Shown: positions 48,628-61,609 of the stretch, piece after piece | Position numbering within the stretch: the first letter of the stretch is position 1 | How the letters are laid out: each line of letters begins with the position of its first letter | From: Wyeomyia smithii | Lineage: Eukaryota; Arthropoda; Insecta; Diptera; Culicidae | Direction of reading: 5' to 3' | DNA length: 64,000 nucleotides | NCBI RefSeq assembly: GCF_029784165.1 | Contig: NC_073696.1 | Span: 434,001 to 498,000, forward strand | Notes under the pieces: model-generated | Databases searched by the model: none | Told to the model about the DNA's origin: nothing | Seen by the model: only the letters and a program-made list of their open reading frames with translations | Made by a program: the position numbers and the translations under genes

Positions 48628-48806
48628 CTGTTTCGAGATTTTTTATACGTTGAGTCAACTCCGAAATAGAACTGATTTTAACTGAATTACCGTCATTGTA
48701 ACCAAAACATCCGTTGCCATATTTGGCTGGATGTTGCAAACATCCACCTTTGGTTCGCTTATAATCAACCGTCTTCCGATACCCAATAACTTTCGCTCTC
48801 GCAAGC
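48628..48806 (-). CDS. Candidate internal exon, unrecognised protein
   Basis: A 179-bp segment is bounded by an acceptor (tttgttaattttag|g) and a good donor (gaaacag|gtaaca). One of its frames has no stop over 59 codons, includes GYRKTVDYKRTKGGCLQHPA and CFGYNDG, and ends in a helical-looking SELTQRIKNLET. A second internal donor (gacg|gtaatt) exists. It lies just upstream, on the minus strand, of a mariner copy. I do not recognise the protein. The open frame is short enough to arise by chance. Confidence 0.3.
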
Positions 48807-48840
48807 CTAAAATTAACAAAGAGTAACATGGGCATTAATT

Positions 48841-51832
48841 AAATAAACACCACTCCAATCAAGCTACTATCAAGGCAGACAGCCAGTGCGTCCGGTGAGT
48901 TGTTCCGTCAGTGACGTCTGTCGGAATCTAGGCCGTCATTTCTCCCTCGTTCGATGAGGAGCCAGCGAGCCTGCATTGTTTCGAGCGTACTCCTACAGCA
49001 CCCGTTGTTACAACAGATCTGCTTTTTTCGGTTTCATTAATCAGAGTGCGCGGTGTCGGGACCGAGGTAACAAAAACTACCCTACAATTACCATGAGATC
49101 ATAATGAAAGAGAAAATTACAACCAATTTTACAAGTATAGCACACCGATTTTCCCTCTTGTTATGCTGTAGCTAGCAGATAAACAGAAACTTTAATTTCC
49201 ACTACTTTTTCTACGAACTGCACAGGAAAGTGCAGAAGCGAATGACGAAACGTTATCTGGGCAAAGGTAAACAGAACAAATGATTGTGTAGAAAAAGATA
49301 ATTACAAACACTTTAGCGGAGAGACCGAAACTCGAAGCGATGCCGCAAAGATTTACAGAGCTAATATAGCCAAGAAGGTTTATGGAAAACCAGAAACAAA
49401 AGGGTGTTATAAAATCAGTGCAATAAAAAGCCAAGTAAGTTGGTTAAGCAGTATCATAGATCTCCGCATTTGTTTTTCCCGCTGTCTTCTGCTCGAGTTG
49501 AGTTACAATGGCTTGTAAATTCAATTAACACAATTTTAATTCAAAACGTTACAAGCTTCGTGATGCCTTTTCAGTGCTAGTTTTGCCAATCTCCTTGTGT
49601 GTGTGCACTGTAATTGTTAATGGAATTGTTTCCAATGGAAGATGGCAAACCTTTCGATGTTCGGAGGTTACAAAATTTATGCACTAAGTGTTTCTGGAAA
49701 CCCCGCCTTCAAGTGAGAGAGCCACTGTATGCTTGTACACATAAAAGTTGCTCAATGAGACTCACAACAAATACCTACTTATATTTTAAACAGGACATGA
49801 AAATTCGAATCACGAACGGATGACGGTATGAATTGGTCTGTTGCAACGGCATAAGTATGCAAATTTTTCCGCTTACTCTGAAAGGTTTTAATTGGGTGAG
49901 CGCTTTGGTCTACCTTGAACGGTTTTTTATGAAGCACGCGAAATTATTTGAGTTTATTCATGATGAATTTCCCAGTAAATTACCAGAGTTCTTTAGTCCG
50001 TGAAAAACAAAGCATAATGGCCACTCACTGTTGACGGTTGATATGTAAATGGATACCGTCTGTTACTTCAACTGCAGTTCCCTTCGGTTTGCTAGACGAC
50101 TCATGCTTCCTTCCAGAATGGTCAGCCGTTTTTTTTTTTGTTTCTATAATGAACGCAGAGGTTTTTACTCTGCTACACGTCACACTCCGGTAGGTTTCGC
50201 CCTCTTTTTCTTACCCAGCGGTATAACTTTTCCTGCGCCCTTCGAAACGAATCTCCCATTTCTTGAAAGTGGAACGATAACTATCTAAAGCCATACCTTT
50301 TCAGCCCACTAACAAAATTCAACAAGAAATATTTATCAACATGAAATGTAGCTACGTTATTCGGAACCAGCCAAGTGCCAAAACAGTCCCACGCTCTCTG
50401 GTTGAAAACAACAATGGAATCGCGTGTTTGGAAAAATTTTACCTCTTCCAAGGAGGTGCTTGAACTTGTTCCAACCGGGTGACGACACAACGAAAAAAAC
50501 CCTCTCCAAAATTAGCGGACGCATTAATGAAGGCCGTACACATAAGATAGCCCCGTGAAATGTACGTACGCATCGAGGAAAAAAAATCGTGGCTCAGTGC
50601 CATCCCTCCCTAACTTTTTCACACACACACTCTGACAAACACAATGTTCAATGTTAAATGAAAAACCAGGTGGTAATTAGAAGAGTGAAGTGATTGAAAA
50701 GCGCACGGGAGTGTGTCGGAGTGTTACGCAACAGAAAGAAGCCTCGATCCACCTGCCGTGGCAGTCTGTCTGCACTGCATTCGAAAATGATGATGGTGGC
50801 TTACCGTCAGCTTGGCTCATCTTGAATCGCGGTACAGATTCGGAAAACTGATGATGAGCAACAATAATTACCTAAGCAAGCACAACATTGTACTGATCCG
50901 CCGCGGTCGGTCCAAGCGAGAGCTCTTTGTGTAATTGAAAGTTGCAAAACTAGACGAGGGCCGCGAACGATGCTGATGGAAGTCCCATAAGCAATTCTTT
51001 TGAAAGCGTGGTTTATTAAGTCGTAATCACTATACAGAAAAAAAGTAAATTCTAATGCGTTTCTCAACTGACACTTGAATTTATCAAAATGGCTAAAATA
51101 CTTCGATTGACTCGGGTTGACAGTGTCTCGCGACTGTCATTGCTGAGGTGCACTTTTTAGACTTTTCAGCATGCAACAGTTACTGGAAGTCGCCTGTCAA
51201 CAAACGATGATAAATTTCTAAAGCACTGGCGCTACTCAAATCGATGCTCATAAACCCGTGCTACTAATAACGATAATTGTTGGGTACGAAAATTTTCCCG
51301 TCTTTAAACGACAAGCTTCTTCTTTACTGTCGAACCAAAACACGACGGACGTGTTAATGACTTTCGACTGGCGGTTGACTTTTGTCATGTGCCGAGCGAG
51401 ATATCCTCTTCTCTACGTTCCTCCGCTGAAAGCATAACGCATATAACAGAAAAGTTGAGGAGAAATTGCTATTTATAAAATTAAGGTTGAATGGGTAGTG
51501 AAACACAACAATGGTGATGTCATCGGTGGTCGGTGAAGTGCGCGAATAAATTCAATTGTACATTCCATCCAAGTCGGCTGCAGACACGTGCTTGTACTGG
51601 CATTCCCTACTGATCATCAATTTTGTTGGAGTGTGAATAGATTAATTGTATCTCTTTTTGCCTTGATTGCTCGATATTAGAAAAAAAACTAGAACGGAAA
51701 ATAAGACAATTATGAAAAGAATGATTTCGGTTAAATTATCATCAAACAGATTCACGCTCTAATATACAAAAAGCATTTTTTCTGTTATATTTGAAACAGG
51801 TAGGATGTTACATCGAGCTGATCAAACATGGA
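48841..51832. other. Non-coding stretch
   Basis: Minus-strand frames at 49192-49434, 50281-50490 and 50807-51067 have no motif. A possible minus-strand start exon (aagATGAGCCAAGC... then donor gacg|gtaagc near 50804) is too short to support. A short CA run is at 50618-50632. Confidence 0.3.
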
Positions 51833-51945
51833 AACCTGACACCTCTGTGTTCTACTAGTGCTCTAAGAAAAAAAGAATTCCTGACAAGTGTTTAAACATT
51901 GTCGGCACATTTAACAGACCGGCCCATTTTAGAGGTTGTCAGGTT
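51833..51945. mobile_element. Possible small MITE, 113 bp
   Basis: The left end aacctgacacctct and the right end agaggttgtcaggtt are inverted repeats of 14/15 bp with one inserted base. No clear target duplication flanks them. The length and structure fit a MITE, but the evidence is limited to the repeats. Confidence 0.5.
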
Positions 51946-52321
51946 GACTACTGTTAGGTTTCCCTTGCTTAATTTTTACCAAAAAAAAACAGAATAGCAC
52001 ATTCCACATCAACAGTTGTGTATACATACCTATAGTGGAGCAGAATCAGACGGAAGCATTGTTATAGTTGGTTGAACAACACTTTGAATAACAACTGCTT
52101 TCTTTTCGAACAGTTTACAAACCCGTATAGGTACGAGTCAGTTATTCCTAGGACAGACTAAATTCAACACTGAAGTGTGGCTGAATAAATATGTTGCAAA
52201 ACTTGGTGCTGAATGGGTAACATTTTGATTACTTTTATTGGCAGTTATGAAAACTATTATATCATAATTCAATCACTTTATTGCGCGAAGCAAATGATTA
52301 AACATCCCTTCGTTCTAAATC

Positions 52322-53104
52322 TTATTTGGTGAAATTGACAAATAATTGACAGCTGGGGGACTTGGGTACCACAACGATTTTCAGCCGCTCCATCACCTCC
52401 AACGATCGCTCCAAGTAGTGAACCAACGCCTGATTTAGCCAGTCTTCGTTCTTACGAAATTTCTTGATGAACGACGCAACTTCTGGCAGGAACTTCGTGC
52501 TATAAATTTCCCGTTCAAGGCCAGTCCAGAGCGAAAGAAAAACAGTTTTGACACCCATCGCTGATTGTCAGCCACAGCAGCACCTTCTTTGGGAACTTCA
52601 TTCGTGGGGGATGTAGAACACGAAGTACCCTGCCAGTCGTTGCAATCCAATGTGAGATAGGTCTCGTCGATCATCATCGTCACGTCACGATTCGCCGGGA
52701 AATTCGACTTGACCATTTTATTCACCGGCTGCCGCTGTGTCATTATCTGCAGCTCCAAGAACAGTGGACAGGACTGCCGCTTCCTGACATGTGTGTCCAT
52801 GTTCGCCAGATACCTTTTACTATTTGGCCGGTTGCAGCGATTTCTCGACCAGGCGCCAGACGGACGCAGCGATGTAGCCTCAGTCTTCCTCTTCAGCATC
52901 CTCTGGAGCTTTTTGCTGCTCAGGGTAGTCGGCCTTCCGGAACCGGGCTTTCTTTCGATGGTCTACTTTTTTGTCCATAGTGCCAAGATGTTATTGATGC
53001 CGGAACAGGCGCAAGTGCCGCACGATGTCCGTTTTCGACGCAGCGGAGAACCGTTCTTTGAACGCGCATACTTCTGAACGGATTAGCTTCACTATTTTCG
53101 CCAT
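52322..53104 (-). pseudogene. Mariner-like transposase (family 1), inactive
   Basis: On the minus strand ATG at 53104 starts MAKIVKLIRSEVCAFKERFS. The linker LKRKTEATSLRPSG follows, and then NRDVTMMIDETYLTLDCNDW, where the usual Asp-Asp-Glu has become Ile-Asp-Glu but the catalytic Asp is kept. A frameshift near 52560 leads to LDWP/LEREIYSTKFLPEVASFI and RSLEVMERLKIVVVPKS. The second catalytic site, normally WPDLA..HY, reads LNQALVHY, so its Asp is lost. The C-terminus is truncated after QLFVNFTK at 52322. The leader to about 53200 matches the copy at 35514. About 260 codons remain of roughly 345 expected. Confidence 0.82.
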
Positions 53105-53200
53105 CACGGTTAGAGTTCGACTGATAGAGCTGTCAATTTTTTTTTCTGCTGACTCATGGGTTACTAAGATTGATGTTGCATGCGTAGTTTCGTCAATGCG

Positions 53201-55600
53201 TGTGAAGGCAGCCCGTTAAACAATTTGGTAATTATTATTTGTTTTTCAACGTTATAACGAAAGTGACAGAAAAATTACAAGGCAACAAAAATAATAACAC
53301 AACAATAAAAATTAAAAAAAAAATAAATGTCTACTTACAATACTACCCAGTATAGTGATGCACATCTTTAGTAATGTGAATTAACAAGATATATCTTTTC
53401 TCTAACGGATAAAATGAACCACAGTTTCATTCGACTTCGAACATATCTAATTAATCACACTAATAGTAGATTGAAACACATTCCATCTGTGTGAAACTAT
53501 TTTACCCCATAGGATACTCGCTTTGTAGTTAAGCTGCAGCAATCACAGCTACAGTATAGCGTAGTGTCGTATAGTCTTTCGCTATTCCACACACATATTA
53601 TACTGTCTTAGCTCGCGTCACCCAATACCCTGGGAGTGGCATAACCGTGTGAAGTAAACAGCACATGCAACCCACGGATACGTCTGTCCGCCCTGCTGGG
53701 TGTTCCTGTGTGTGCACTAGCGCCAAGACCTAATTTTGAGCATGGATATTAGTTTTAAATCAAACAAAACTTCAACAAACTCTGCATGCCGCCACTTCGT
53801 GTCGCATATATGAAGAAAATTAAAAATAGAGTGTAAACTTTAGTCGTCCAACTCGGAAATGGAACTTTTACCAAGTGTGTTGAGCGGGTTGGATTCTAAA
53901 ATTGTCTCTCATACATTGCAACTATCAGTGCGAGTCTGAGCCTCATTTAAATCGTTAAATTCTATTCAATATGCTTGAATTAAAAAGTGGTAAAATCAGG
54001 CGAGACCACAATTCCTCCTTCGCGAAATGTGAATCGCAGATTTCATTTCTTCTGACTAAACGGCGTGATGCCAGAATGCGCCATTTGTTAGTGTTGTTTC
54101 ACGAATCAAGACCAAAGCTGAAACAATTAAAAAAAATCGTTTGTCACCTGCGTTGATCTCATGAATTCTAAACGTCTCTTAGTTTTAGACTTAGCTTAAC
54201 TATCGGTTTAGAGTTTTTTTAACCTAACCAAAAGTCTAGTTAGAGGTCTTCTCTCGCAGAATCGCTACCATTGTCTGAGTTTCCATTCGATTGCAAACTT
54301 CAATTTAGCAGGCGACGCCACTTCAGGCGTTATACACTGTTCAAAAATTATCTCCATCAAATATGCGCTGCTGCGATCTAGTGGAAAAGATAATGCCATT
54401 TTTATTTTTCACAGTGCACAGCATTGGTACTGTGTGCAGATGATGTCGGTTGGAAATGTACATATTTCAACTTAACGATGCAGTGTAGGCAGTTTGCTAA
54501 GTCTGAATACACATGGATACTAGAAGCAGGGTACTTGTTTGTTCAAAGCTGGTTTAAGCCTCCTGACATTTAGCTTAAAAATGTGCTCGCACATAGCAGC
54601 AACATTCGACCAGCACCCTGAGGCCCTTTTACTAAAGTTCATTTTTCTTTTTTTTTCTGGTATGCACCAAAAAACATTGAATATCTGAAAATGTATAAGT
54701 AACAGGTTCACCTGTGTATCACTAGTAGAAAAAAAATTCAGTTACAACTTGCTCAAACCAGATGCAAAACCTCCCTTTCTCAACCGGAAAAGGAAAGGCA
54801 CATCAAACATCCTGCCTCATTTCAAGTGCTTGTTTGAGCTATGCATATGAAACGTCAGGCAGGAAGGAGCACCGGCAGACTGTAGGCAAAAAAAAATCCC
54901 TTAAACAAGGAGCAAAATGCAGGCGACTGCCATGCCATGCCATCACAGCACCAACCTGGAGCCGGTGCATGTGCTTGCGATACCTATACATATTGCAGCT
55001 GACTACAGAACACTTTTCACGTACATACATAAATTTCGCGTAATATTTCATTGACGTCGTGTACTCAATGCACACACATACGAATCCGTATATTTACAAG
55101 TTTTCGCTTCGCGGTCTACCGACCGATGGCATTACGATTCAAGATGTTCAACCGGACAGGTAGTCACGGAATGCTCTGGCGTCATTAAAACTCAAGCAAA
55201 TTTATAGTCACCTTTCTTGGTTGTCACTTTGAACACATTTGGGACGATGATAGCATATTGTAGTAGGCCTTGGTCCGTAACACCGGTGTGGGTGAGATAA
55301 GGATAGCAAAGCACCCATATGATTTTTATTTTCTCTCGTGTGGCCACCAGCAATGAATTATTTTTGCTCTTTCTCATGCTTGAGAAAGGTTTTTCTCTCT
55401 CGAATGGGTGGAATTGCAATCTTCTCGAGCTGGAGTGCTATCAGGCTAGGTAAAAATATTTTGAAGCAGAAATACTTAGTTTCCATTATTGGAAGTGCAA
55501 TGCTATTTCTGAATTTTCGTAACACTCTTGATGTTTTCGGTTTTTGAATATGTACTCCTATATATGTTGCCGTATGACGTAATTCTACGTAAAAAAAATA
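53201..55600. other. Non-coding stretch
   Basis: AT-rich sequence. Short frames near 53971, 54520, 54762-55075 and 55192-55547 have no motif or splice support. No transposon ends are seen before 55601. Confidence 0.35.
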
Positions 55601-55782
55601 TAGCTTTTTAATCATTCCTATGAATTTTGAGGCTCCTAACCAAATCGGAAGTCTTCAGAGACCTGAATGAAGTTTTCTCGTAAGCAAACGCAGAAGCGAC
55701 GAACCCGGCGAGTACTTACTTGGAGGCCTTTTGACACACTTCTATCTTTGCTAGGGACACCAAAAATCGAAGGAAAAAGCTA
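55601..55782 (+). mobile_element. MITE family M, copy 1
   Basis: The ends are tagcttttt and aaaaagcta. The interior (aagtcttc...gaatgaagttttctcgtaa, then cgagtacttac) aligns with the reverse strand of the element at 61411-61607. TA precedes the left end; the right flank has no TA. The two copies define a family of about 190 bp of Tc1/mariner-like size and target preference. Confidence 0.75.
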
Positions 55783-57782
55783 AAATTTTTAATCTTTTTT
55801 CCAGTTCTGCTTTTCGGCAGTCCGCGGCAACAATCGCGTGAACTCCGAAATCCGCGTAAAATATAATTTAAGTTAACGTGTAGTAATTGTTTTGAAGATA
55901 TTATTATTGCGAAGAAAAAATACATATATAATCTATAATAATCTACCATTTGCAATAAAATTTGTGCCAGGTGCCGTATAATTTTAGAGATATTTTTAGA
56001 GTTTCAAGGTCTCAGATTGGTACAGATTTTTTCTCTCGAAACGGCATACCATCACTCAAAATATTACCTTTTTCAATCAATGTCCACAAAAAAAACCTAT
56101 TTCACCAGCCTATACAGAATTCTCTTTTCACTCGATGCCACACTCCAGCCATGGTTTAGCTACACTACACACTGCAGCGGCCCACTATTTTCCGCCTTCT
56201 CTCGATCTCTCCCGCTCTGTCGTGGTTTATTTTTCTCTCCTCGAAGTGGTGGGCCTTCCATCCGACAGGCCTACTAGGAGAAGCAAAGCCATCTCATTCG
56301 TAAGTAAACCTTCGTTGTGAATGGCCGTCACGATGCGTTGTTGTTGTGTCACCTCCCGTCGTCGTCGCCGCCTGCGTCGTGTTTAGGATTTAATCAACAA
56401 CCGTGCGTTCACCGAGTTAGTGGATGGTAATCAAAGTGGTGCATGATGTTATAACGGAACGGATGTACTTTGGTGTGTTGGGAAGGTGTTTTTTTTAGCA
56501 CCCACAACTGTGAGTACAAAGAGTACACAGATTTTGCAGCTTGAAACTTGATCACGATCGTCACGAACACCAGTTGCTGCGATGAAGATGGTGTTGTTTG
56601 CGTGCTTAGTGTTCTTGAAATCGATCAACATGTCAGGAATTCCGTGAGCATTGGTACAACTTGATCATCTTGGCCTTGCGAGTGTGTACGTTAGGGGGGT
56701 GCTGTCGGTAGCTGCCGTTCGTTGTGGTGTATAGTAGAAAGTAATCGAATGCAAAGTACACATGAATGCCGTCGAATTTGTCGCTGCCGGCGCGCGAAAC
56801 GATCGCTTTGAACAACAACACAGTAAACCCAAGTACCGAATCGAAAAGTGTGTTTATGAAAGTGATTGAGAAGCACATTCGAAAGTGAGAGTCGAGTCTA
56901 CCTTGCCCAAATGCCGATTCCATTGGCGGTTGAATTCCGATCAACCTCAACGAAAGTGGACCAGCGATTAATAAAACTGTTTTGCGTTTTCTCATTTCCC
57001 ATGCGTGTGTGACATCTGACCGTCTTCAAAAGGAAGTGAAGCTGAATAAGTTTTTTAGTGGGTTTTCATCCGAAGTTCAATTTCCGACGAAAGTCTCGTT
57101 TCCTGTTATTCGCCACGAAGACAGTCAATACAAATAGGAGGTTTGAGTGTTGTTAATTGCTCATTCGCTGGACGCCAAAAGCTTGCTGGCTGAACTGAAG
57201 GAAATTGTAGTGAAAATTTTGTATTGACTTTCGCCTCTAATAGGCACGGAGATTGTTTTGACTGGCTCGCGTCATACAGCGCGCCTGCTCCTCATCAATA
57301 AATAGGCGAAACAGACTCTCACCTACTGGCTGGTTACCAATCAGACCAACAGACAGACTGACTTGACGTAAAGGGGAGAAAAAGCACAGAGACAGAACGG
57401 AGTCACATCTGACGATGAGTCATCGCTCGGCTTGAAGGTGGAGGAAGCAGAAAAAATAGGTTAGCAACTGTTGAAGGAACTTTGGAGGGCTACCTATTGC
57501 TTACCCAAGCCTGCAATTAGTCATCCAACAAAGATCAGCGTCCCGTGACTTCGAGAATGTTTCGCATAATGTTGTAAAGTCAATAAGGATTGAAAGTTAC
57601 CGTTTGATAGGGGAAAGAACTTTCGAAGCTCTCCTACGTAACCGTTAAAACGACGACTAAGTACAGTTTGTAGTTGCTAGGTGGAGAACTAGGAAATCAG
57701 CTCCACCATTGGCTACGGAAAAGCTAGAACGGTGGCCTTCCACAACGAAGCGGGAGAGCGCCGCTGGGTGCGACAGGCCGTT
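55783..57782 (+). promoter_or_regulatory. Probable promoter and long 5' leader region
   Basis: From about 56150 the sequence is free of transposon ends, richer in G+C, and has cgtcgtcgtcgccgcctgcg and many CA/CG-rich words, as in 5' regions of insect signalling genes. Initiator-like tcaga (57342) is followed by acagacagactgacttgacg, but no downstream element is at the canonical distance. A 120-codon frame on the minus strand (56633-56995) has no supporting motif. The call depends on the candidate start exon that follows. Confidence 0.3.
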
Positions 57783-57902
57783 ATGGGGGTCCTTCGGTGG
57801 CGGGATCTGCCCGGAAATAGGAGTTCCGTTAGCAGTACCAACACAACTACTACTACAACCAGCATCAGCAATGCAAACAGCATAAACAACAATCGAATTG
57901 AG
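57783..57902 (+). CDS. Candidate alternative first coding exon
   Basis: ATG at 57783 begins MGVLRWRDLPGNRSS and continues into a Ser/Thr/Asn-rich tract (40 codons in all), ending at a donor aattgag|gtaaaa in phase 0. The reading frame is also open upstream to a stop at 57690, so a longer start or an internal exon is possible. Phase 0 is also the outgoing phase of the GoLoco exon at 34189-34387. The exon could therefore serve as an alternative, GoLoco-less start of the same Rapgap1-like gene, or begin an unrelated plus-strand gene. The triplet-rich tract (act/aca/agc/aac) is typical of dipteran coding sequence. Confidence 0.45.
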
Positions 57903-60900
57903 GTAAAAATTGAGCTATTTCATAGAATAAATTGATAGATAAAAGGGGAAGGTTGTAATTGCACTTTTTCACTAATGAATAACTCTATTAAACTACCTCT
58001 CAACAAAGTATTTTTTCATCATAAAACTCTACCTACACATGAAACATTTTCGATAAGTAATGATGATTTTCGGAACACGATCAATATTTTTTTTTCGATT
58101 CAGGCATCAATTTCAATAACACCAACCTAGCCAATTGGGAAGCACTCTGTCTAACTTTTGTTGAGTTCAACTGGATTGATGTTTTTTTATGTCAATTACG
58201 AAGTGCTAATGTGTTTGCTTGAATCATGGAACTATCCTCTTCGGTATGACCTGCTTAATGGTAATGAACCATTTCTGATTGAATAATGGATTTTTGAGTA
58301 ATTACTTAGAGTGCACAAGCTCACTTCTGTCAGGCTTGGTGTAATTCGGATGGCCATTTAATAAGACACGTGGTTATGTTTTACGCAGCTTCTGTTGAAT
58401 TGGTTCTTAAATCTTTGTTGTTTGCTAATACATCATTGTTTGATCATTTATCCGACATGCAAGTGTTGGAGAAGTTGAACATAAAAAATGACACCTTTTT
58501 ATTTCAAAGTTAACATCGCGAAGAATACAAAGAATAAATTGGATTTGGGGTAGGAACATACCGCTTACCAGCTGTTTCCGTTTATAATACCCCTTGCTAC
58601 TAATGCATCACTGCTCAAACATTTCCCTCCCTTCTTTAACTGTGCGCAACAAAATAAATAAAAAAAGGTTCGCTTATCTGACCACTGCGCCACAGCTAAA
58701 AACGATCAATCGATGCACGGAGACGATAAGAGGCTTAGAAGGGAATAGACAAACATGCAGCTGAACTGCAAACCGTGACAACTAAGCTGATACAAGGCGT
58801 GCTCAATAAAATATAAATCGGTATCAATATCAAAGTCAAGTCTGACTAGAAACGGAATCGGCTCGGAGGAAGCCTTACCTTGCACTTCAAATAACGTTGG
58901 CTGATTGCTGATTGTTCGTTGATTACACTATACAATAGATAGCTTTGCATAATTGAAAGCAATCGAAACTTTCGACTGCATCATTTTGTGCTGCCAATCG
59001 ATTGACAATTGCTGGCCTACTTTTCTAAACAAGTGTGACATCTACGGTATTTAATGAGAACCACTTGCCTAACAACGGCTGCTCATTGAATCGAGCTTGT
59101 TTCGTAAAAGCATTGCAAATGCGATATAAAAAAATCATTGCTTTTTCGACATCATCTGTGCATTGAAAGCAAAACCAGAGCATCATTCATGATTCCAATT
59201 TCACTTTTGTCTTGTTGTGTCAGTACTAATAATCATCATCTTCATCGTCATATCGACTTTCATCGTCTTGGAGCAGGCTATCTTAAGCTTAAATGATGCT
59301 ATAACCGTACAGGCTTATAGTGATAAATTTGCGCAGCCGATGCACACACGTAGCCTTCTTACTTAGTTTATAGTGTTGCTGCTTGTCCAGCTCGCAAGCT
59401 CTCGACCGGGAACCGGTTTTGCGAGTTGACCGAGTGACTGATCAGGCAAGATACGGCACACAGAGAAACACATATCAAGGCGTGACTGCATTCTACATTT
59501 CGATTTCGTATTTCGATTTTTTTTTTCTTTTCATTTTCTATATTCATCCACCCAAAGTAGTAAGTCCCTGTCAACAAACATGTGCGACGGGATTTCGCCG
59601 ACTGCAATTCGATGTTGCATTCAATTCCAAGAAATCGATCACATAAAGCTGGCTGTAATGTATTTGCTTTTGCGTATCAGTCGGTAACAAGTTTTGAATA
59701 TTGGATATTGTATTTTTACTTGCATATGTTTGTTGTCTTCGAACTTTTCTTGCCTCCTAATCTCCTAAACACGACAGATTCAAGTAGGCTGTCTGGAAGA
59801 AGATGTACATCTCAGAATCAGCAGTCTACTTGGAGGCGCCAGGGAAAAAAAGGAAAGCGAGTGCGAAGCAATGCATGTACAAGCATTGGCTCAGTTTTCG
59901 AAACTAATTCGATTAGTACGAATAATACATATTATTTTCAGCAAGCCCCAAATGTTGGTGCGAAACTTTAGAGCTTCCTCGTTGAAACGAATGGCCATAA
60001 TTGTAACATGTATAACCTTGTGCTTCGAGGTTTCCAGTTCCGTTATCTGTGGACAGCATGCCCCGGATACGCCAATTTCCTGGAACAGAGCACGGCTGGA
60101 AACCAGAAAAACTGCCGAGTGCTGCTTCCTGTGTGGTAATTACGCCGATAAAAACTGCAAACACGAACAATTGATCCGTGCTTTACTGATATGAACAACC
60201 GGTTCGGTGAAATGAGCTTGAATCGACTCCCCGCACCTATTTTCAAGGCATGTATTTTCTAATATTATATCCAAGGTGCCAAAAAAGTGTTATTGATAGT
60301 TCATTTTTAACCGATTTCTTAGAAGTTGATGTCAAATTTGTTAAAATAGCTGTCGACTGAAATGGTTCTAAGCAAACCATAAAAAGGCTACCTGAACAGA
60401 GCTGAAAATCCCGGTTAGCACCAGAATAGTATAGAATAAAAAGCAATGAAAAGTTTGCCGGCTGTACAGAAGGTTAATTCGCTTGACTTTTTACTGGGAG
60501 TCATGCTAATGGCTTGTAGTGCTTCGTTCCTAGCGAAAAATGACATCATTGCTGCGGCCATTAGGTGCACGAACGAGATCAACAACGCAAAAAGGCTCTA
60601 ATGTTAAATTCCATTTTCCTTGAAGCAATCAGCAGACCCTCTGGTTTTAAATGTCAATCTCGGAGCCCACGAATGCCAAGAAGCAGTGCTCATGCAAGTA
60701 GGCTTACATAGGTAACGAGAAACAATAAAGCGCTCCCGACTTTGGCTCTGGTTATGCTGTGCTATGTTTTGCATCGTAAGCAAAGTAGATCTAACAAAGG
60801 AAAACTACAGACTCATGCTGCTCTGTGCTAAGACCAACGTCCAACAACTGTAACGGTGTGCGGTTCGGTGTAGAGTAATATAGCCGAAAATTGACGCTTG

Positions 60901-61410
60901 TGGAAAATGTTATCGTAGCAATTGGTGATGGTTTCAGAGAAGTATTTTTTTTTACCGCAAGCCTTGAAGGCTCAACCATTTTGAATCAGTTCGAATCCAA
61001 AACTACTGCTAATTTGACATCAGAACTCCTAATGGTCGTTTCTGGAATCTTATGACAGTTTCAAAAGTTAAAAGTTTCAGTTTGATTCATTCTGTTTGAA
61101 AAAAATGCAGGATGCTTAGAAAAGAAAATTTCAGTTTATTCCGACCTGATATTTTCTAAACTATTTTTTGACAATAAAACCGACACTGTAAAATCGAATG
61201 TGGAGAACTCTTGTATTTTACACAAACGTTTCCGTGAATGTTAAAAATGTTTGAACTACTCAAGTAGAGGATTTTCAATGTTAAACTTGCTAGGAAATCC
61301 GACAATAAAGACTTTCAATTCCGCCGTTATTCTTCTGAAAAGTATTTTAAACAACACTGATAAACACAGGTTTTGCTCTAAAGGTCAAAAATGAAAAAAA
61401 AGAAAAAATA
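57903..61410. other. Intron-like sequence after the candidate first exon
   Basis: Frames at 59368-60246 on both strands overlap and lack motifs; one plus-strand frame (59871-60194) has several Cys near its end but no splice support. No transposon ends are seen before 61411. Confidence 0.35.
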
Positions 61411-61607
61411 TAGTTTTTTAATCGTTTTTGTGTATTAGATGCACCTAGCCGCCTCACAAGTACGTCATAAGGCCACAGAGTAATTGCTCACCAGGTGCGT
61501 CGTTTCATCGTTTGTTTACGGGAAAAATTCATTGAAGTCTTCGAAAACTTGATGCATTTCCGAGGCGGCTAGGAACTCCAAAATTCTCCAGAAGGGTTAA
61601 AAAGCTA
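61411..61607 (-). mobile_element. MITE family M, copy 2
   Basis: The ends are tagtttttt and aaaagcta, with TA on both sides (61409-61410 and 61608-61609). An additional inverted pair inside is cctagccgcctc (61447 on) and gaggcggctagg (61562 on). The reverse strand matches copy 1 at 55601-55782 (gacttcaatgaatttttcccgt and neighbours). Fully non-coding. Confidence 0.8.
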
Positions 61608-61609
61608 TA

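Noticed and set aside
56633..56995. 120-codon minus-strand frame, one of the longest outside transposons
   Set aside because: It opposes the probable 5' leader of a plus-strand gene, has no motif, and its hydrophobic middle comes from AT-rich sequence.
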